From NCBI RefSeq assembly GCF_964340395.1, contig NC_135560.1:16083598-16147597 (forward strand): a DNA stretch of 64,000 nt, read 5' to 3'. The notes beneath the pieces are model-generated. The model was given only the letters and a program-made list of their open reading frames with translations, was not told where the DNA came from and ran no database searches. Both the position numbers and the translations under genes were made by a program. Shown here piece by piece: positions 12,551-25,312 of the stretch (position 1 is its first letter; each line of letters starts with the position of its first letter). The DNA comes from Glandiceps talaboti. Lineage: Eukaryota; Hemichordata; Enteropneusta; Spengelidae.

Positions 12551-13007
12551 AGGAAATATAAGTGGAAAACTCGGATTGTTACCTCCTTAGCTTTCTAGTA
12601 CTAGTATTAGTAAAACTATGACAAAGGAGGCTTATAACCCTGTGTCAGGTGTTTTCAGGATGAAAGGAGTCACTATGTAAAAAATGGTATATGGACAATT
12701 CATAAAGAGCTAATATTTTTCATAGTGGTAGTTGTATACTAATGTATGAAAATGATAAATTTATAAAAAGTAATAAATTTCATTTGGATGGCTGTTTCTT
12801 ACAACATATGGCTCAACAAGAAAAACGTAGTGTACATTTTGTATGTCATATTTGTTGAGTTGCGACAGTTTCCATGGTAAAACTTCATTCGTATTCTAAT
12901 AATTCAGTTTATAACCTTTTCATTAATTTGGAGTAGTGATCCATTATATTACACTACATTGGACATGAGTATCCTGGCAGAATAAAAAAACACAGAAATG
13001 AAGAAAA
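12551..13007. other. No gene seen
   Basis: Ordinary AT-rich sequence. Confidence 0.4.
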
Positions 13008-13399
13008 GATTATTTACCGCTGATTTCATGATAGTGTTCACTGATGCTGTTTGATGCAACTATGCAGCAACCAATAAGAAACCGCACATTCTGCACTTTT
13101 AAGATTGCAAGATCGCAATTTCTTGCTACATTTTGTCTAAATGAAATAAACCATTTACACATACATGTAATGCAGCTAGATGCAGACATGTGGGCACCAA
13201 TATCTGATCTCTGATCTTGGCATTTGATGTCTGCATGGTGGCACGTTGTTAGTTCATTTTATTTAGACAAAATGTCGCAAGAAACTCTATTCATTCAATC
13301 TTGCTATGTAATGTCTAGCACATGCAGTTTCTCATTGGTTTCTCTGGGGTGCCATCAAACAGCCAGTTAACACTAACATGAAATGTGCAGTATATTATC
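13008..13399. mobile_element. Foldback element with ~150-bp inverted arms
   Basis: The left arm (13008 to about 13155) and right arm (about 13247-13399) are reverse complements with scattered mismatches. Paired blocks include GATWATWTACYGC, ATTTCATG, TAGTGTTMACTG, GCTGTTTGATG, ACCAATRAGAAACYGCA, TTTCTTGC and ACATTTTGTCTAAAT. The central 90 bp is unpaired. Non-autonomous DNA transposon or foldback element; no coding sequence. A clear target duplication was not identified, so the exact ends may be a few bases off. Confidence 0.8.
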
Positions 13400-13465
13400 A
13401 ACGAGAGTGTATATTTCTTCCTATGCCTGATCAACCATTGGTTGTATGATTATAAAGGCCCAGGT

Positions 13466-13526
13466 ACACGAGACTCGATATGCAACGCACTAAGCAATTC
13501 TTCGCATGCAACGAATTGCCTCGTGT
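13466..13526. repeat. CpG-containing hairpin
   Basis: ACACGAG at 13466 pairs with CTCGTGT ending at 13526. Inside, GCAATTC pairs with GAATTGC around TTCGCATGCAAC. Related words (GCGTTGCAAGGAATCC) continue to about 13585. CpG is scarce around here, so this may be a fragment of a younger element. Confidence 0.6.
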
Positions 13527-13727
13527 ATATTATATGAACATAATCACAGGGCTTTGTGACATCGCTAGGTGCGTTGCAAGGAATCCAACATGTCAGATTT
13601 TCTTCAACTCATCGCAAGTTGCTTCTAGAGTTTTACAATTGTTGTTGTCTTTTCCTTGAAAAAGGAATAATGACATATAAGCCATCGTCATACTCAATTA
13701 CTACAAAAATGTTCAAGTATAACATAT

Positions 13728-14120
13728 CATTCCAAAATGTTTAATTTGGAAATGAAAAAAAAATTCAGAAAGAAAACTACAAATGAAAGGATGAAAGATA
13801 TTTTCTAACATATTTATTTACTTGTCATTCCAAATATTCAATTTGGAAAATAAAAAATATTATATTCAGAAAGAAAAATTATGAATGAAAGAATGAACAA
13901 TATTTTCCAACTGATTCATTTACTTGTCATTCCAAATATTCAATTTGTAAAATAAAAAAAATTTAATTCGGAAAGAAAAACTGTGAATGAAAGAATGGAT
14001 GTGTTTTCCAACAGATTTATTTACTTGTCATTCCAAATATTCAATTTGGAAAATAAAAAGATTTCAGAAAGAAAAACTATGAATGAAAGAATGGATGGTA
14101 TTTTCCAACAGATTTATTTG
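13728..14120. repeat. Tandem repeat, ~100-bp unit, four copies
   Basis: CATTCCAAATATTCAATTTG recurs at 13728, 13826, 13928 and 14029, giving periods of 98, 102 and 101 bp. Each unit continues with GAAAATAAAA, a CAGAAAGAAAAACTATGAAT-like block, GAAAGAATG, TATTTTCCAAC and ATTTATTTACTTGT. Later units agree better with each other than with the first. Noncoding minisatellite; unit length does not conserve a reading frame. Confidence 0.92.
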
Positions 14121-16577
14121 AATGAAATATATCTCAGATTACATGCTGTTCAATTATAGAATTGAAATCAGATATTGTTTTTGTCATAGATATACATGTT
14201 TGGTATAACAATTTCTACCATTTATTCACTTTCAACATTTCACATGATGGCACAGGTGTTCACTCCTCCCACAGGACATGTCAGATGTTTAAAGTAGAAC
14301 ATTTTCTGCCCCCAAGGTAGAATGTGAGTACCTGAAGATAATATTTTATAGTATAGGTCCCTCTCCATCCACTACTTCACTTGGTGTATTTTTACTAAGT
14401 GTATTTATAACATTAATGTCAAACATGATCTATTAACATTATATACATTCAGATTTTACTGAATATTTTGTTGTAAAACTAGTTTCAAATGTAGAAAACA
14501 AGGGAATATCGTGTTTGGTTAGATCTAGACATTTCTAGGGATGGTGCATTATTGTTTTATATCCTACATTATTTAGTGTGAAGGCCTTTGTGTTCAAATG
14601 TACTGGTACAATGTATGTTCTAATGCACCCCCTTTTGGCATTGCTGTAGTTCTCCTGTGTACTTATCTTGGTGGTTGTTTGATCAATCTTTCCTAAAATG
14701 TCGCCGCATTAAAAGTTCTTGTGATATACTATATCTCATTTTATGGTGGATGGTTTTCTGGGAATAATCATCATAGCCTCCAGCAACAAGTGTGTAAGTG
14801 TTGGGTTTCTAGCTTGTCAGGCTTGTCATAGTCAGTGGGCTCAGTGTATCAGGACAGATACCTGTATAATCTGAAGGCTGTTCCAGTGTCTTCTTTGATG
14901 TAATTTCTGTAGCTTCTTTCATTCTGTATGGAAAAAAAGGACAATCATGTAAGTGCGTATAGATATACTTACACATACATGTATGTAGAAATCATCTGTT
15001 CAAGGCTATCACGTGGCATGCAAATTAATAGCCACTTTCTAAGAAATGTCTCTGTGTTTGTGTTTTAAACTTTTATCCTCATCTTGTTTGCTGGATGCCG
15101 CATTGCTTATCAGTGCATTACTACATGTAGGTACATGTACATGTAAGTTCAACCAGTAGTTAAAGAATAAGATAACCTATTCAGCATCTCCATGGTTAGA
15201 CGCAAGTATAGAAAAAATGGGTATTCATATGTGGTTGGTAATACAAAGCAGCCACACACATGTATCTTAGGGGGGTCTTTCACTATTTCTATCGCTAGCA
15301 GAACATTAACCCTAACTCCCTAGCTTGAATACAAATGTGCATATTTTGTGGAAAGTCAAGCCACTGTTCTACATTTCTGTCCATGGTGATTCACAATGCT
15401 GTACACTGTCATTAGGAATAATATTGTCTAAGTTTGTAGGATATACACAGATGTGAATCATCATGGGGCACATAAATTGTCTAATAATTCAATGTGTTGT
15501 ATTTATGTGTTTAATATATTTTAGAGGACTCCAATTAAATGGCTTAATTTTTAAGAGAAACATAATATATTAATTTTATTATGCTCATGAAAAGATCCTT
15601 AATGGATTGATTGATTGGGGTTGACAGGTCAGTGAAATAAAACTGTTTGCACCAAGGTTTGCGTACTGTAATATATAACAGTGAAATATAAATTTTCATT
15701 TTAAAAAATTGTTTTCACTTCAACGTTGCCTTTGCATGTTGGCATGTTTGCAGCAAGTGAGTGATGAATTTCTTACTTGTCTTGCACCTAAGCGAGCTTT
15801 TTCAAGGAGATTACATTCTAAAGATAACAATAACACAAACATATTCTATAAATTCATACAACCTTCTTTTTGTCAAGATTTCTAATAAAGTCAGTGTATT
15901 CTAGTTAAGGGGAAACAAAATATTAAAAATATATATAAAATTTACCATTTAGAATAGGTTCATGTTAGAAATATGGAGTCGTGTCCAGTGAGTCATTAAT
16001 AATATAAAGTATGTTGTGAGTTTAGGTGGAATACTTAACCCAGATTACTGTGTTTATTCGATCAGAAAAACCCCAACTGTGGTACTTATTACCAAGGATT
16101 TAATTTTGATTGACACATTCTATATGTCACTATTTTGCGTCTGTTACCTTTATTTCGACAAAGTACATAAATACACTGTTTTGTACAGATTTTAATGTGC
16201 CAGACGTGATATATAAGGAAAAGCAAATATTAATATAAAAATAAAATAGAGTTTATATTAGATTAATGTGTTTAATAAAAATGACTAACATACAATGGGA
16301 TACTAATGTTTAACTACTAGCACATATTGCGTGTTTGTAAAAAAATTGTAACCGGCAATAAATCAGACATAATTGCTATTAAGACAAATATAAATGTTAA
16401 CTGTGAGCAGTGTTTTTATTGAAATCTTTCAAACCAATTATTTAGGTCAAACACTGCTGTTTGTAATTGGTTCATGTCTTCAAACATAAGGCATATTAAA
16501 GGTCAGTGTGCACGTGTATATGTATTCTTCTTAAGTTTCAGAGGGTATGTGTGTTTCTACACCATACACGAATGTCA
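14121..16577. other. No gene seen
   Basis: Long stretch without recognisable genes. At 15308-15350 TAACTCCCTAGCTTGAAT is shared in reverse with 9165-9200. At 16415-16475 a weak inverted repeat pairs AGCAGTGTTT with AAACACTGCT. A TACATGTAC-rich spot lies at 15120-15145. Confidence 0.5.
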
Positions 16578-16740
16578 ACTTTGCTGGCCTGGTACATGTA
16601 GTCGGATTTAGCCTGTTGACTGTTTCAGCTACAGTTTTCTACTGATTTCCATCATAGTACAATATAACAGACTGTTACCATATAAATGTGGTATTTTAGA
16701 TACAATGTTTAGCAGTCTATATGCCCAGGACTACAGCTAA
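16578..16740 (+). repeat. Dispersed repeat family D, copy 2
   Basis: Partner of 8090-8270, recognised by GTAGTCGGATTTAGCC, CTGTTTCAGCTACAGTTTTC and GATTTCCAT followed by TAGATACAATGTTTAGCAGT. Diverged and noncoding. Confidence 0.6.
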
Positions 16741-17254
16741 TTTGAAGCGTTACTGTGTAAACATTTGATATTTTTCCTTATTTCTCGAACCAAAATATTT
16801 TTAATTTCCACCACCTCAATAATTGAAAATATAGCCACATTTTTGTTTCCCCCCACCTGTTTTCTAATATTAGTGTAGCACTGTACACTTTTAATAGCTT
16901 GGTGCCCTTAATACTCAGTATGTTTCTAAATAGATTTTTATGTACCAGAAAGACTGGTGCTAGTGTGATAGTTTATAGCCTTAGGTACATGTACACCACT
17001 CATTTTAGTTAAATACATATATAGACGTTCCAACATTGGAATGAGCATCTGTTCCAGTCAGAAATCTGGATAAAGATGCCCTCAAAGTACTGTACAGGAA
17101 TACATGTATATGATATGAAAATCAAAGAATATCTTTTCTTTCTTCAAACTTTCTTTTAATTAATTTTGGTCTTTGGTCTTTTTATATCCAATTTAACTGT
17201 GTTTTGTGCAAAGTAGATTCATATGTATATCTATAGCAAGAAAAACTTGGTAAG

Positions 17255-17400
17255 ATCAATCAATCAATCAATCAAATTTCTATAGTGTCGATTTCCAGAG
17301 CAGTGTTCTGTTCAGTAGCGCTGAATGGCTAAAGCACACGATAGGTTTTGGTGAACAAATGAGTCTTCCCGTTTTGATTTGAAACAATTCAGCCTGGAGA
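17255..17400 (-). mobile_element. Retroposon 3' end with (GATT)n tail, minus strand
   Basis: (ATCA)n at 17255-17275 is followed by a unique body containing TTTCTATAGTGTCG, CCAGAGCAGTGTTCTGTTC and AGTAGCGCTGA. Reversed, the order CAGCGC..AGAACA..TGGAAAT..AAATTTGATTGATT resembles the + strand region at 32140-32235. A GCGC box before a simple-repeat tail is common at 3' ends of LINE/SINE families in aquatic invertebrates. Confidence 0.5.
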
Positions 17401-19971
17401 TGAAATAACATGTACTGTATTTAGTGTAAGTTTGTACTGTATTTGTATAATTTCAGTAAGTAGGAGGGGGAGGGTCACAATGTATTGTTATGTAGATTGT
17501 CTACATACAAAGGTGTAAACATACTTTCATTGTGAATATAACACCAGAGTACTTATGGTCATGGAAAGTGATTTGAGATGGTAGTATTTCAGTTATGAGA
17601 TTGATATGTATATACTACAGTGTCCATTAATAATACAGTACAGGAAATTCTATGATTGACAGATGGCTTATCGGAATCTAGAAGTCAGGATAAATCACAT
17701 CTCCATATTTGTCAAGTTAACCCTTAGGGGAGATACAAATGTACATGATAGAAGAAGTGTGTCAAGACTAGTATCAACGCTAATGGAATACTCTATAGAG
17801 ATAAAAGCCATCACTTCTAATCATGTTGTCAGTGTTGATAGTGACTGTAGATACCAAACTTTGTGATTAATATGTCGACTGACATACTTTACCTGTTTCT
17901 GTGGATTGTTGTATCGTTGAACATGATAGTACCTGTATAATAAAAGTGAATGTGTTCTTTGTTGCGTGTCGAGTTTTGGCAGTGTAAAAATTGTAAGCCT
18001 AACATTTTACATACTTAGATATGTATGTATGTACACAGGCTATTTGGTGATTGTTTTGAATAGAAATATCGGTAGTCTACAGGCTATCCCTGGAGAAGGA
18101 TTCAAAGCTATAGATTATAGCTTTTGTTCTAGAACATCTGGGATAGTACATGTAAGTTATGTTAGCAAACAAGTGAAGCTTATATTAGCATACATAGTCC
18201 TGTTTGCAGACAGAGTAAGTTGGGACTTTATTCTGACATTGTCTATTATTGTCCAGATACAACATCCTATGAAAACCTATGTAACAAGCCTATTTGTAGC
18301 ATTCCAGCACTATGCTGACATGAATAACAAAAAAATATCAGGCCTCAAAAGTCAGATATTAGCGATCGATCAACTATCTACATATTTCACATTTCATTGA
18401 CGACAAAGTCCCTGCTCCAATGACAAAGAATGTCGGAACCAGTGTATGCCACCATATTGGATATGCCGTTGAGTGTACATCATACATTGTACATGTATGT
18501 GAGTTGGTTAAGGAGGGACATTCAAACCCGGCTTTCAAAATTATGACAATTTTTTACTTCAAGACTTTTGGTCATCCGAGTGGGAACTTTAGTAGTCAAA
18601 GAGGTGTCAAATAAGTAAATAGTTGACCGATTGATAATGTTTTACTTCTAGGCCGGCTATTCTATGATTAGGCTGTGCTAGGGTAGTTCAGGTATGTTTC
18701 ACAGCTCTTTGCAGGATGGAGAAGGAAGAGGGACAATACCAGAATCGAATCCTGACTTATTCTGCCTGCAAGCATTAGCAGTATATAAGAAAAAGAAGCA
18801 CCTCATCAGAGTTAATATTTTTACAAGATGCTCTCAGATTTTACCAATCTAACCAGGTGAAAATCATAATTACAAAAAAATCAACATACATTTCCCATCA
18901 TGTAAGTGTTCTTTTGGCATGATATAATAATTATATTACAGCACAAGTATGGGTGTTTGCGCATTCAGATACGGAGGTTATCTGCTTACTGTAGGAAGTT
19001 ACGTGTATGTGAGGCAGAAAACTGTCATATTCTCAGGTGCACATGCCCAAATTTGAGACAGTATGAATACTAATATTTGAAATAATGATCAGTCACTGCT
19101 GCTACATGTAACATTTTGAAGGAAAAGCAATAACTGCAAATATATAATAAAAGATTACTGAGCCCATACAGTAAATAAACTCAGACTACAACTGTCAGAA
19201 TATGTATCAAAACATAATGGATGTACCTAATTATCAATAATAGCCAGTGAAATTAAAATTAACGCCTGTCAGACCCTTCAAAATTGCAAATGATAAATGT
19301 TTATATCAGTTTTAAAATGTTAAGTCCTGTTCACTTCTTGTATAATATAAATCCCATTTGATTGATGATGTGTGTGTAGTTATCCATTTTATCAAGATTA
19401 TATTTTGTGGGTTTGTTGTAAATACAATGAAAGCAAGGACACTATTATTAAAGTGCAGTTTAAATAGAGGCCATCATTGCTTTGAGTCCTCCACTTCTAG
19501 AGGAACAAGGAGCTGAAATGAAATTTCAAATTAAAACAAAGCAACCCACACAGCAATTAAACATCATGTTTGTGTTTATAATCATAGAATTCTGCCCAAT
19601 AATATAATATAGCTAAAAATAATAAATATGTAAGTTAGTAGTTAGTAAGTATTTAGTGTGGGTAGTTACAGTAATGTACATTTGTCACATCAGGATGCTC
19701 TCTTTACATCATTCTAACAGTTTAAATTTAATCTTTGCATCAGCAACTTTTTGTTCATGACTTCTGATGCCTCTAGACATGGAGAAGGATTCAAAGTCAC
19801 ACATATCCTCAAGAGTATTGTGCAGTCTGCAGTGACAAATTTGCACTAGTGTAAACTCTATTGTATTTTGCTTTCCAGTATGATAAATAAGGCAGATAAG
19901 CTAACTGAAAACAACATTTCAAGCTGAGGTCTTCTTGGTCGCAGCAAAATCATGGACAGTACTGTTGGTTT
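17401..19971. other. No confident gene; open frame of 144 codons at 17966-18400
   Basis: Three + strand open frames follow each other (67, 144 and 64 codons). The middle one has no ATG at its upstream end, no recognisable motif and ordinary AT-rich composition, so it is not called a gene. A copy of short repeat F lies at about 18738-18775. Confidence 0.4.
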
Positions 19972-20371
19972 TAGTCTAGTTCCTGACGGACCGTATTCCG
20001 TACTACGTTAACTTCACACTTATACCGTCTAGTCAAGCCCCTGAGTCCCTCACAGATTCTGTGCTCCCCCCTACAGTGTTCCTATAAACATGATGATGTC
20101 GTTATGTCCCCAAGTGATTTTAGTTGAAACAGGCTGGAGGTGGAGTCCTGGTTGGACATTAGACATAATCAAAACAGCTGTATCAAATGAATATTAATGA
20201 GAGATGATGATAGCCCGTCAATTTTTAATGGATTACTGCTGACATGCACCGTTTGCACTTCACTCACCATGGGGTTGAATCACAATTAACGCCTTGAGTC
20301 ACAGGCTTGACTAGACGGTATAAGTGTGAAGTTAACATAGTACGGAATACAGTCCGTCAGGAACTAGACTA
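19972..20371. mobile_element. Non-autonomous DNA transposon, 68-bp TIRs, 9-bp target duplication
   Basis: Both ends read TAGTCTAGTTCCTGACGGAC in inverted orientation. The terminal repeats extend 68 bp (to ..GTCTAGTCAAGCC) with only two mismatches. The 400-bp element is bounded on both sides by the perfect 9-mer TGTTGGTTT (19963-19971 and 20372-20380). Long TIRs with 8-10-bp duplications are typical of Mutator/MULE-type elements, but other superfamilies also make 8-9-bp duplications. There is no transposase frame, so it needs an autonomous partner elsewhere. High TIR identity and more CpG than the surroundings suggest a recent insertion. Confidence 0.93.
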
Positions 20372-20592
20372 TGTTGGTTTCCACCAAATGAAATACCTCA
20401 TTTATCAGAACTATGATGGAAGACATAAAATCACTAATTCTCATTCACTTACTTCATTCATGTGATGTATGTATATGATAAACTAGTATATTATAGACCT
20501 GCACAAGTCTAGCTACAGCTTGAATTTTTTTTATTGAGCAACCAAAGATGCATTTGTTAAAAATTGTTATTGTATACTAAGTTATTACATCT

Positions 20593-20780
20593 AAAGGGGA
20601 ATGCCATGCCAGGAAATAGAAATAGACATATTCATAAAACATGGGTTCTAGAGAGTCATTTCATGACATCAAGTTGATCGTGTGCATTTATAGGGTACTA
20701 GTATATTTGCTGTGGACTATTGCATCATGGGAGATAGAATACATCATTCAATGGTTGAACACTGAATATTCATGATTACA
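20593..20780 (-). mobile_element. Truncated copy of the 56.5-kb TTAA element
   Basis: Begins AAAGGGGAATGCCA, CCAGGAAATAGA and then GTTCTAGAGAGTCATTTCAT, matching the terminal repeat at 56545-56918. It later contains GAACACTGAATATTCATGA, the reverse complement of the centre of that element. The copy is therefore in opposite orientation, and the other terminal repeat is missing. Decayed, noncoding. Confidence 0.75.
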
Positions 20781-23700
20781 AAATGCTATACACTTTAGTA
20801 TGAAACAGCTATAAAGTTAATAGAATTGTGAATGTCCTAATTTGTTTCTTGGTAAACTGGAAGATTTGTGTTGTTTCTGCTTATTTAGCCACTCGCTTCA
20901 TTGGAAAGAACAATGAACCTTTGTACATGTATGTGCATCATTCATACACATTAATGTGTCACTGTCACTGTCAGGCCAGTGGGTTGATAATCAAAACTTA
21001 AAAAAATCTAATTACAGCATCACTTTTGTGGTTTACAAATGATTATAAAAATATGAAAAAGCATTAAACTTTAAAGTGGCACTTATATGGCACCTGACAT
21101 GCCTGTGATTTGATTAATTCTTATTTCGTACTCAAGTACAATATTGGCTGAAGGTTTAACTTGTATATATGTATTAGTAGGTATAATTAAAAGGAGTCCT
21201 TGCAAAGCTGTGTTCACAAAATATCATAATAATTGCTTTGGAGTGATTCACGAAAGTGACAGGGAAAGATGGTTTCAATCAGTGTGATAGTCTAACAAGG
21301 TATTACCTTGATGGCTGTGATCAGAGAGTAATTTAGATGGATTTGTTTGCTTAGACATCAGTGGAGTTTGAAGAAGCTTAGCGACATCTGATGCCACTTT
21401 CAATTATTGATGAGATTCGGCAAGAAAATCACAGTTCCTACTCTGAGCAAACAACTAATTCAATTATTTGGCAAAATTACTCATAGCAGATAATTTTCAT
21501 CAAAAATGTCATCTGATGTTGATAGGGAATGTTTGTACTGTGTAATTTCATAGGTAATGTGTGACTTTGTATATGTATATACAGACAGTGCGTGCCCTCA
21601 AAGTATAAGCCAATTTGATGTACAGCAATTTCATCTGAATTGATGCACCAAAATTTGGCTTTCCCTTATCCTTCAGTATATGTTGTGACTTGCCTATCCC
21701 TGTATAAGAATGGTAACTGAGCTTTTGGCTAACAATTAAAGATAGACACAAATTAATACTGTTGTTGTGCCATGTTGATATATAAAAAGCTATGGAAAGG
21801 ATGGTGGTTTAATTGTACTCACAGTAGGGTGGTGTTTCTGCTGACTTCCGTGATCATACAGTGTACATTTTTGAGGCCTTCAAGTGTTTACACTATCTTT
21901 ATCGTATACATGGCCCACAGCTATCACCTACTTGTGTAATCTATCACATTCAATATCAATAGTTTTAGTCTGTATTTATCTCTGTAAGCTGAAAACTCAG
22001 TTTCCACAGTAGTAAATGTGTGATTTGCAAAAAATTCAGTTTTTATCATTTTTGACCTATAACAAATTGTTTTATGACTCTTTATTAGAAGACACACTGT
22101 ATATAGATATATGCTTGGTTTCTTCACTTGGTAAGATCTACGTTACAACAAGTACGTGTATACTTGTAATTTTAAACATATTCAAATGATAAAATGACAA
22201 TGGTATGAAAGTTATGATTAATATTCTTAATATTCAAATAGAGCAAAACATTTCACAATTATTATTTAAAACAGAACTGTTATAAAACATTGTGGATTTA
22301 TGATATTTCATGAAAATGTTTACATACCGACTAACAAACTCAGTTCAAATTATTGTACCAATGGTTCATACATGATTAGCATTGAGCTGAACCTACATTT
22401 GTAATTCTGATAAAGTTTGTAATTCTTTCAATAAATTCTGGTGGCAATTTATGCTCTGTGAAAACTTTATTCCGTTATCAAATTTTTCTTGCCATCCTTG
22501 TTCTTTTCACGTCAGACCAGAAGTATTTTGAAATGGGCATGGTTACAGGCTATTCAAAAAATGGTACCTTTTCAGGTTGTATGTTAGAAATTACACAGGC
22601 CTTATTTTAATGCTGTTTTTTCCTTTATCTTTGATGTGGCTGAATGGTCAGCTAGAAAGTCATCATGAAGGAAATCTCAATAGTGCTGTAAATCACTTAG
22701 CAGCCCAGTGAATGCATGACTTTTGTGGGTAAATTACTCTTGGGGACAAAAGAACGACATGTGCATGGCTAGTTGGCCATGGTCAAGTCTTTTGTGAGTT
22801 ACATGTTACATTTACATGCTATTCACTAGTAATTGTTCAATGCTTGTGGTCTGCAAGCCAACAAAGACATGGCAGAATTACTTAGGAGAATTGCCCCTGC
22901 CTGTCTGCTCTCTAACCGTGTTATATTGAATTCATTCTGTCAGTTTTGTTCACCCATTTCTAAAGGTTCTCATCACTCATAACAACATAAGCTGTCACAC
23001 AGGTAAGACATGAACTTGTCTACAAACTTATACATCACACACAGACACAGATGGGTCAAGATATCCCCAACTTGATTTTGAGTTTCATAGATTCTTGAAT
23101 AACAACTTGAATGAAGAGGAGGAGGTGTGTCTAAGATCTTATGTAACAGCTAAGATGGCAGACTTAGATGTACTTGTATATATAGTTCAACCCTTGGCTT
23201 GTCTCAAAAACTTGTTAAGTTCTGGCGATCATCCTCCTTATCAAGTGATATAAGTAAAAGATAAACTTGAAGATTATTTATGATCTTGGCAAATAATAGT
23301 TATCTTATCAGTGTACATAATGTGGTAGTCAATGAAACACATCAGTGACATGATTATAACTAGTTGACCTGTACTGGTACTAGTAGTACATACATGTAAT
23401 CCTCAAGGACAGTCCAGTAAGGTAATTACAAGATAAATGCACAGTCAGGAAGAAAGATATAAAATTTAAGAGGTAATGACAGACTTAAGTATAGGAAACC
23501 CATAGCAGATGTACATAATAAAACAAAGATTCAGATACACAGTGTTTTGACACTGTTAACCCATGGAGATATAACTATAAGCCTTGGTTAACCTATAGAC
23601 TTACATGATGTAGCTAACTAACTGGCTTGAAAAGGTCATTTGATACTTTCACATCAGTATTTTGAGTCAGATAGCCAAATCTCTGGGCTAACTCTGTTTG

Positions 23701-24555
23701 GAGGGATTTGACATCTTATAAAAATCAGAGGTAAGATGAAGGTTCAAAATATTTCACCCCTTTTGAAAATTATTTCAAATATTAAAAAAAATCATTGTAT
23801 CCACATGTGTATACACTGTAGCCTGACTGATCTGTGTCTACGTGTATGATAGCTCTCAGTGACTCACACATGTACACTCATTACAGCTAAGACAGGCTTT
23901 GTTAAAAGACTAAATGTTACATATGTGATTGGAGCTGATCATTTTGCAAGGTTATGTTGTTGTTTTGCTTGATAGATAACACTTTTACTGCTGAAGACAG
24001 CATGATTGTTTATGAGTGAGTCTAAAAAGATGAGTGAAGGTAAACAAAACTCTCTCAATTTAGTCATAATCCTGCTATGTTCAGCAATAAAATATATAGC
24101 AAGTTGATCAACAATATCAACTGGTCAAATGATCGATGCTGATCGTTAAATGTATATGCAAGGAGGTTTAAGAGAATGAAGGTATGCCATTTTCTTGCAT
24201 ACATGTAAATCTCCCCTTATACCTTCCATGGTATATGTAATGTACAGTTTTTTGGTGAACACTCCCTGTTTTAGCTGTAATGTAGGTGAGAGCTATCATA
24301 GACTCAGATCAGTGACAGAGACAGGCTGTATACACCATGGCTTGGGTTTTAAATTCCTTTGTTTTCAGGATATTGTCTTGAATACAACAAAGTTCAGATT
24401 TTTGAACGTTAGATTAACACTTTTTTGTTTCATGACAAACAACTAATTAGTTTTGAAATGATACTTTGAAGTATTGTATTTTCAAGGGATTTAATTTTAA
24501 TTAGACAGTGAAAGGGACATGGGCCTAATTTTTATGGTTTTTAAAGACCCACTTA
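20781..24555. other. No confident gene seen
   Basis: AT-rich, no clear tandem or inverted repeats. Good-looking isolated splice donors occur at 23003 (ACAG|GTAAGA) and 23731 (AGAG|GTAAGA). Short open intervals upstream of each are too short to call. Confidence 0.45.
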
Positions 24556-24715
24556 GAAAAAGGATTAAAACTTCGGTTTGACAAACAGTTGTCTGGCAGA
24601 ACTATAGAAAAAGTTGGTCCATAACAAAAGAATAATCCTATGTAATCCTTATGGCTAGGATAATACTAATGCAAGAACCTGGGTTTGAAATTCTGGCCTT
24701 TAAGAAGGTATGCTT
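24556..24715 (+). repeat. Dispersed repeat family E, copy 1
   Basis: Shares AAACAGT, GCAGAACTATAGAAAAA, ATAANACTAATGNAAGAACC and TGGG..CAGGCC/TGGCC with 26525-26690. The order and spacing are conserved. The downstream GGGTTTGAAATTCTGG weakly resembles a tRNA B-box in a decayed state, but this is not enough to call a SINE. Confidence 0.55.
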
Positions 24716-24924
24716 GGTAATTATGAGCAGAAAATATTTTCATTGGGATACAATTGCATTGAAAAAAATAAAAAAATGATAAAAATGGATTAAATTGTAA
24801 AAGTAGTATTTTCAAAGTACATCAAAAGGAAGGAAAATAAAGAACAAAGACATAGCCGAATACTTGTTGTGGTCTTGTGTATCACAACTCACGATAATAA
24901 AAGTGTGACAAATGTCTGGGTAAA

Positions 24925-25312
24925 TTTCTTAGGAGTCATGAATATTCAATGTTCATCTAATCCATATTCCTGTCTGCTAAGACCCATGAGGCAAGAGTGT
25001 ATCATTGAGAGAACGATAGAGGTGAAAAAAAAGGTTCAATTCTCAGTACCTCAAATAGAATATTGCTGCCTAGGCACATCATAAAAATAACGAACTTTTG
25101 ATTTCTTGGTCGACACCATAACTTCCACTCCACTCACTTCACATACATTACTTAACCTTTTTTTGTTCTATTTTGACCCTCTAGCATGAGGTAAAATGCT
25201 ATTGCAGGTACCGAGAATTTTGTGTTTCAAGCAAAATATATGTGATGTGAAATAATGATGAAATGCTAGTTTAGACAAAGCTTATGAAAATACCATCATT
25301 TCCCTTTAACAA
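24925..25312 (+). mobile_element. Decayed copy of the 56.5-kb TTAA element
   Basis: GTCATGAATATTCAATGTTC, ATCTAATCCATAT, CTGTCTGCTAAGACCCATGA and GGCAAGAGTG match 56702-56770. The right end CTTATGAAAATA..CCCTTTAA resembles the right terminal repeat of that element. The left terminal repeat is not recognisable. The 71-codon frame at 24869-25084 runs through this element and is not a gene. Confidence 0.65.

Noticed and set aside
17966-18400. Longest non-repeat open frame, 144 codons
   Set aside because: No ATG at its start, no recognisable domain, AT-driven composition; a stop-free run of this size can occur by chance in 64 kb read in six frames.
22944-23002. 59-bp open interval ending at ACAG|GTAAGA
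   Set aside because: Good donor but weak acceptor and too short. Similar chance intervals turned up easily elsewhere (23675-23730, 54318-54379), showing the noise level.
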